NCBI GenBank assembly: GCA_964465665.1
Contig: CAYXKM010000115.1
Span: forward strand, 1 to 10,667
DNA length: 10,667 bases
Direction of reading: 5' to 3'
Origin: JAKEGN01 sp964465665
Lineage (GTDB): Bacteria > Pseudomonadota > Gammaproteobacteria > Steroidobacterales > Woeseiaceae
This document shows positions 6,161 through 10,667 of the stretch, in pieces (position 1 is the first letter of the stretch; every line of letters starts with the position of its first letter). The notes under the pieces were generated by a model. It was not told where the DNA came from, ran no database searches, and saw only the letters and a program-made list of their open reading frames with translations. Made by a program: the position numbers and the translations under genes.

Positions 6161-8200
6161 ATGACAAATGAGATGGCACTATGGCTAGCCATTGGTGCGG
6201 GTGTTCTCGCGGTGCTCTACGGCATCGTGTCCACGCAATGGATTCTGAAACAGCCTGCAGGCAATGACCGCATGCAGGTAATTGCGCAGGCGATACAGGA
6301 AGGTGCCGGCGCCTACATGAACCGGCAATATCAAACCATCGCGCTGGTCGGAGTGACGCTTTTCATAGTCTTGGGCTTTGCGCTTAACTGGCTGACGGCT
6401 GTCGGCTTCGCCATCGGCGCCGTTTTCTCCGGGCTCGCCGGTTACATCGGCATGTTCGTCTCGGTCCGGGCCAATGTGCGTACCGCACAAGCCGCGACCA
6501 AGGGTCTCAATGCCGCCCTCAACGTGGCATTTCGCGGCGGAGCGATTACCGGGCTGCTGGTCGTTGGCCTCGGCCTGTTCGGCGTCGCCGGGTATTACCT
6601 GGTGCTGGGCAGGATGGGAGCTAGCACCGACGATGCGATACACGCTCTGGTTGGCCTCGCGTTCGGCGGCTCCCTCATCTCCATTTTCGCGCGACTCGGA
6701 GGCGGCATTTTCACCAAGGGTGCGGACGTCGGTGCGGACCTGGTCGGAAAAGTCGAAGCCGGCATACCCGAGGATGACCCGCGAAATCCCGGCGTCATCG
6801 CCGACAATGTCGGCGACAATGTCGGCGACTGTGCCGGCATGGCTGCGGACCTGTTCGAAACCTACGCCGTGACCATCATTGCCACCATGTTGCTCGGCAG
6901 CCTGGTTGCAGGGACTTTCGGCAATGCGGCCATCATTTACCCGCTCGTGCTGGGCGCGGTATCGATCGTCGCCTCGATTATCGGCACCTTTTTCGTCAGT
7001 ACATCGGATGGCGGCAAGATCATGGGTGCGCTGTACAAGGGCATGATCGTCGCCGGCGTGCTTGCCGCAATCGCCTTCTACTTCGTTACAGACTACATGA
7101 TGGCTGCAACCGGCAATGCGATGGGTATATACGGATCGGCACTTATAGGACTCGGCCTCACTGCGGCAATGGTCGTAATCACCGAGTACTACACCGGCAC
7201 CGAATTCAAGCCGGTCCGAACCATTGCCGAAGCATCGCTTACAGGCGATGCGACCAACATCATCGCCGGACTCGGGATATCCATGAAATCGACCGCCCTC
7301 CCCGTGCTTGCAGTTTGCCTGAGCATCTGGGGCGCTTTCGAACTGGCTCCGGAGGGTGACGCGCTGGCTGGCCTGTACAACATTGCAATCGCTGCAACTG
7401 CGATGCTGTCGATGACCGGGGTCGTGGTCGCACTCGATGCTTTCGGACCGATAACCGACAACGCCGGCGGTATTGCGGAAATGTCCGATCTACCGTCCGA
7501 TGTCCGGACCATTACCGATCAGCTCGATGCCGTCGGTAATACAACCAAAGCCGTGACCAAGGGTTACGCCATCGGTTCGGCCGGCCTCGCGGCCCTGGTG
7601 CTTTTCGCCGACTACACGAACGCGCTGGAGACGGCCAATATAGTCGTCGACTTCGACCTGTCCGATCACCTCGTGATCATCGGCCTGTTTATCGGCGGAC
7701 TCGTCCCGTTCCTGTTCGCTTCAATGGCCATGGAGGCCGTCGGCCGTGCCGCCGGATCCGTGGTACAGGAAGTACGGCGCCAGTTTCGCGAGATACCGGG
7801 AATCATGGAAGGCACCGGAAAACCGGATTACGGCCGTGCGGTTGACCTGCTGACCAAGGCGGCGATTCGGGAAATGATCGTACCATCCTTGTTGCCGATC
7901 CTGGTTCCGTTGGCGGTCGGCCTGCTGCTCGGTCCCAAGGCGCTCGGCGGTCTGCTGCTCGGCACGATAGTGACCGGCCTGTTCGTTGCCATTTCGATGA
8001 CCACGGGCGGCGGCGCCTGGGACAACGCGAAGAAATACATCGAGGACGGGCATTTCGGCGGCAAAGGGTCGAATGCTCACAAAGCAGCGGTGACCGGTGA
8101 CACGGTTGGCGATCCGTACAAGGACACCGCGGGCCCGGCTATCAATCCGCTCATCAAGATTATTAATATCGTGGCGTTGCTGATGGTGCCGTTGCTGTAG
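6161..8200 (+). CDS. hppA: Membrane-bound H+-translocating pyrophosphatase, K+-independent type
   Basis: This integral inner-membrane ion pump couples PPi hydrolysis to proton export, and can make PPi from the proton gradient when run backwards. The 679-residue protein is rich in membrane helices, and its length fits bacterial members. The PPi/Mg site is visible as DVGADLVGKVE (189-199), then DDPRNP (205-210) and DNVGDNVGDCAGMAADLFE (215-233), with TDNAGGIAEM (432-441) and the C-terminal TGDTVGDPYKDTAGP. The segment GNTTKAVTKG (459-468) has K463 and T466, the residues of the K+-independent class; K+-dependent pumps have Ala and Gly there. This predicts a proton pump rather than a Na+ pump. 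The ATG at 6161 is supported by GGGAG 8 nt upstream. The gene follows pfp on the same strand and ends at a strong terminator. Pumping direction in vivo cannot be told from the sequence. Confidence 0.97.
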   Translation: MTNEMALWLAIGAGVLAVLYGIVSTQWILKQPAGNDRMQVIAQAIQEGAGAYMNRQYQTIALVGVTLFIVLGFALNWLTAVGFAIGAVFSGLAGYIGMFVSVRANVRTAQAATKGLNAALNVAFRGGAITGLLVVGLGLFGVAGYYLVLGRMGASTDDAIHALVGLAFGGSLISIFARLGGGIFTKGADVGADLVGKVEAGIPEDDPRNPGVIADNVGDNVGDCAGMAADLFETYAVTIIATMLLGSLVAGTFGNAAIIYPLVLGAVSIVASIIGTFFVSTSDGGKIMGALYKGMIVAGVLAAIAFYFVTDYMMAATGNAMGIYGSALIGLGLTAAMVVITEYYTGTEFKPVRTIAEASLTGDATNIIAGLGISMKSTALPVLAVCLSIWGAFELAPEGDALAGLYNIAIAATAMLSMTGVVVALDAFGPITDNAGGIAEMSDLPSDVRTITDQLDAVGNTTKAVTKGYAIGSAGLAALVLFADYTNALETANIVVDFDLSDHLVIIGLFIGGLVPFLFASMAMEAVGRAAGSVVQEVRRQFREIPGIMEGTGKPDYGRAVDLLTKAAIREMIVPSLLPILVPLAVGLLLGPKALGGLLLGTIVTGLFVAISMTTGGGAWDNAKKYIEDGHFGGKGSNAHKAAVTGDTVGDPYKDTAGPAINPLIKIINIVALLMVPLL

Positions 8201-8212
8201 CGGTCGGCGACA

Positions 8213-8255
8213 GCACAAAAAGAAGACGCCGGGCTAGCCCGGCGTTTTTTTGTGC
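8213..8255. terminator. Strong intrinsic terminator, bidirectional
   Basis: The core is ACGCCGGG (8226-8233), loop CTAG, CCCGGCGT (8238-8245), a GC-rich perfect stem followed by a T7 run (8245-8251). The flanks GCACAAAAA (8213-8221) and TTTTTGTGC (8247-8255) are also reverse complements, so the minus strand reads as stem plus T-run as well. It therefore fits termination of hppA from the left and of the convergent c-di-GMP gene, which ends at 8292, from the right. Confidence 0.93.
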
Positions 8256-8291
8256 CGGCCGGGGCCAGCGAGGCGCGTACGTTCATCGCTT

Positions 8292-10649
8292 TCAGTTTAT
8301 TGCGTGCCCCTCGTCTTGCAGAGTAAGCATTCGGTAAGTGCCGCTGGTTCCGCTGGTGCTGCTGCCAAGAATCGTCGGCGGCTCGACGAAATTACCCTGC
8401 ACGAAATGCACGCCGGCGGCACGCAGCCAGTCGAAATCCTCCTGTTGCTCCACCTGCTCCGCGACGACGCGAAACTCCAGCGTACGCGCCAACTTGATCA
8501 TCGCCGCGACCATTTCCTGGTTGAGCTGATCGGAGCCCAGGTTGCGGGTGTACGATCCGTCGATTTTCAGGTAGTCGACCGGCAGGCGTTTCAGGCTCGA
8601 GAAAGCACCAAGGCCGCTGCCGAAGTCATCCACGGCAAACTCGCAGCCGATTCCATGCAGCACTTCAATGAATCGCTGTGCATGCTGGACATTGGTCGAT
8701 ACCGCACTCTCCGTGACCTCAAAGCAGATGTTGGCCGGGGAAACCCCACTGCTGTCGAGCGCATCGACGACAAAACCGAGAAAACTCTCGTCACCAAGCG
8801 TCTGGCCCGAGATATTGATCGTGCAGCTGCGCTTGCCCGCCAGTCTGATCTTCCCCGAGTTTATTGCGGCCAGAGTGGCGTTGACCATCCAGCGATCAAT
8901 TTGCGGCATCAGCTGGTAGCGTTCCGCAGGGCGCAGGAATTCAGCTGTATTCGCGCTTCGCCCATGGCTGTCCGGCAGCCGTATGAGAACCTCGACCGAC
9001 GGGCCCGACTCGTCGGATCCGGTCGCGAGGATCGGCTGGGTCGCAAGCTCGAATCGTCCCTCGTGCAGCGCATCCTGGAGCTGACGCAACCATTGAATGT
9101 CGCCGCGCTCGCGCGCGATCGCTTCATCGCGCGCTGAATAGACATGCACCTGCCCGCGTCCGCGCTGTTTGGCGACGTAGCAGGCGGAATCGGCAGCACT
9201 GATGACATCCTGCAGAGTACCGCTCTGGTGATTGATCTCCACCAAGCCAACGGAGATTCCGATATTGAAGATCTTGTCTTTCCAAACGAAGCGATAATCA
9301 GCCACTGCATTACATATATCTGCTGCAATCTGCCGCGCTTTGTCGATCGGGCATCTCGACAGCAAGGCGCCGAACTCGTCACCACCGAGGCGGCCGACGA
9401 AATCCGAATCGCGGACTTTGTCCTTGATCAGCGTGGCAACTTCCCGCAGCAGGTTGTCACCCGCAAGATGGCCACAACTGTCGTTGACGGCCTTGAACCG
9501 GTCGAGGTCCATGTAAAAAAGCATGTGCGCATTTTCGTCCGTGCGAGCAGTATCCATCGCCTCTTGCAATCGCCTTTCGAATTCCCTGCGGTTCACAAGG
9601 CCGGTCAATGGATCGTGAGTTGCCTGGTAACTCATTTGGCGCGTAAGCCCGCGCACTTCACTGACATCGTGAAACACGACGACGGTTCCCGAGATACTGT
9701 TACCAGGCCCGCGTATCGGCGAAGCCGTGATCTCGACGGAGTGCTCGTGTTCACCATTGCGGCTGACCAGCAGTGCGCGGCGCCCCATATTGACGCGACG
9801 TCGCATGGCAAGGCACTTCTCAACCGGATCGCCTAGTGCCCGCCTGTCCGTTTCATCGACCAGCGAAAACAACTCTGCAATGGCGTGGCCAGAGGCTTCC
9901 TCGCGATTTGCGCCGGTCATGGATTCGGCCGCGCGGTTCATGTAATCGATGCGTCCTTCGTTATCCGTCGTGATGACGCCTTCCGAGATCGATTCCAGCG
10001 TGTACTGGGCCTGTCGTTTGCTTCGGCTCAAGGACAATTCGAGACTCTTGCGATAACCGACATCGCGGGCAATGGTCAGGATGGCTGGCGTACCCCGATA
10101 TTCGATGGCGGAGCTCTGGGCTTCGACCCACAAACCTTGTTCGTTGCCGTTGATCATCTGAATCTCGAGCCGCCGCGGCACACTTTCACCGGCGAGGCGT
10201 TTGGCCATCGTCTTGCGGAACAACGCGCGATACGCCGGTTTGACCAGGTCGGCAACGTCCCGGCCTTCCAGCTGATCTGCGCTCACGCCTATCAATGCCG
10301 CGGCACTGTCGTTTGCGAGCAGGATTCGCTCATCGTGCACAAGCACGATTTCCGGCAGGGTGCGTGCGAAGTCCATGAACAGTTTGTCCCGATCCTGGAT
10401 CTCTTCCTGACGCTCGCCCAGAGCATCGAACAGACGGTTGACGGTATCCGCGAACCGCGCGATTTCTCCGTCCCCGGTAGCCGCAAGCCGGCGTCCCACC
10501 AACGCATCGCCGGATACGGCTATGAGCTCGCTGTTCAGGTTGCTCAATCGCCGCTCCGTCCTGCGATTGCTGCGCCACAGGAGCAGCATGCCGCCGACAG
10601 CCATCGCCAGCGTAACCGCCAGGATAATCGTGAGCATCATCGAGGACAT
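8292..10649 (-). CDS. Membrane-anchored PAS-PAS-GGDEF-EAL cyclic-di-GMP protein
   Basis: This is a c-di-GMP turnover protein with a sensory front end. The 785 residues show one membrane helix (about 5-25), a HAMP-like linker (about 27-85, with GEIARFADTVNRLF), PAS 1 (about 92-205), PAS 2 (about 212-335), GGDEF (about 340-505) and EAL (about 525-755). The cyclase site is intact (GGDEF 422-426), as is the inhibitory RxxD site (413-416). The phosphodiesterase motif reads EVL (553-555) rather than EAL. The other ligands are present: N612, E644, D674, D675, K695, E731 and Q751, at spacings matching RocR with one extra residue. Both activities are plausible. A Ser/Thr/Gly-rich tail (762-771) follows EAL. 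The ATG at 10649 has no clear ribosome-binding site and the frame is open to the window edge, so the protein may start further upstream with a periplasmic domain. The PAS ligand is not predictable. Confidence 0.93.
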   Translation of the reverse strand: MSSMMLTIILAVTLAMAVGGMLLLWRSNRRTERRLSNLNSELIAVSGDALVGRRLAATGDGEIARFADTVNRLFDALGERQEEIQDRDKLFMDFARTLPEIVLVHDERILLANDSAAALIGVSADQLEGRDVADLVKPAYRALFRKTMAKRLAGESVPRRLEIQMINGNEQGLWVEAQSSAIEYRGTPAILTIARDVGYRKSLELSLSRSKRQAQYTLESISEGVITTDNEGRIDYMNRAAESMTGANREEASGHAIAELFSLVDETDRRALGDPVEKCLAMRRRVNMGRRALLVSRNGEHEHSVEITASPIRGPGNSISGTVVVFHDVSEVRGLTRQMSYQATHDPLTGLVNRREFERRLQEAMDTARTDENAHMLFYMDLDRFKAVNDSCGHLAGDNLLREVATLIKDKVRDSDFVGRLGGDEFGALLSRCPIDKARQIAADICNAVADYRFVWKDKIFNIGISVGLVEINHQSGTLQDVISAADSACYVAKQRGRGQVHVYSARDEAIARERGDIQWLRQLQDALHEGRFELATQPILATGSDESGPSVEVLIRLPDSHGRSANTAEFLRPAERYQLMPQIDRWMVNATLAAINSGKIRLAGKRSCTINISGQTLGDESFLGFVVDALDSSGVSPANICFEVTESAVSTNVQHAQRFIEVLHGIGCEFAVDDFGSGLGAFSSLKRLPVDYLKIDGSYTRNLGSDQLNQEMVAAMIKLARTLEFRVVAEQVEQQEDFDWLRAAGVHFVQGNFVEPPTILGSSTSGTSGTYRMLTLQDEGHAIN

Positions 10650-10667
10650 CGCAGGTCCGGCGGTGGC

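Noticed and set aside
6803..6829. Tandem 12-bp repeat GACAATGTCGGC
   Set aside because: It encodes the conserved DNVGDNVGD catalytic motif of membrane pyrophosphatases, so it is protein-driven rather than a DNA repeat element.
8250..9836. Long plus-strand open frames (8250-9137 and 9144-9836) opposite the GGDEF-EAL gene
   Set aside because: They have no domains, lie antisense to intact catalytic domains, and the first begins inside or just after the terminator.

Overview
The window looks like a vertically inherited chromosomal segment of a Gram-negative bacterium, most likely a gammaproteobacterium. The grounds are an Mpl muropeptide-recycling ligase, an RNase D with a single HRDC domain, a PPi-dependent phosphofructokinase beside a proton-pumping pyrophosphatase, a PAS-PAS-GGDEF-EAL signalling protein, and moderately high GC with even codon use. 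A genus cannot be assigned from the sequence alone. I see no intact insertion sequence, integrase, CRISPR array, tRNA or rRNA.

Layout. Positions 1-162 hold no recognisable gene, although two plus-strand frames are open at the left edge. Positions 163-2707 carry a minus-strand group, read right to left: a small multi-pass membrane protein with an unclear start, then mpl 15 nt behind it, then a stand-alone LON substrate-binding-domain protein. RNase D (2825-3910, plus) diverges from this group and converges with adenylate kinase (3920-4573, minus); their stop codons are 9 nt apart and lie inside an inverted repeat. PPi-dependent phosphofructokinase (4720-5982, plus) diverges from adk and is followed, after a 178-nt spacer with two perfect small hairpins, by a membrane H+-translocating pyrophosphatase (6161-8200, plus). 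A strong terminator at about 8213-8255, usable from both sides, separates this from a convergent cyclic-di-GMP protein (8292-10649, minus). That last gene is still open at its 5' side when the window ends.

How the genes work together. The central theme is pyrophosphate and adenylate economy. Adk interconverts AMP, ADP and ATP. The phosphofructokinase uses PPi, or makes it in the gluconeogenic direction. The H+-PPase couples PPi hydrolysis or synthesis to the proton gradient. A pfp-hppA pair is known in Methylococcus capsulatus, so the arrangement has precedent. The left part deals with cell-wall recycling and RNA maturation, and the right part with c-di-GMP turnover. I found no clearly undescribed system. 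The features most worth following up are the Adk lid, which keeps only two of four zinc-ligand positions as Cys, the non-canonical start of the membrane protein, and the structured pfp-hppA spacer.
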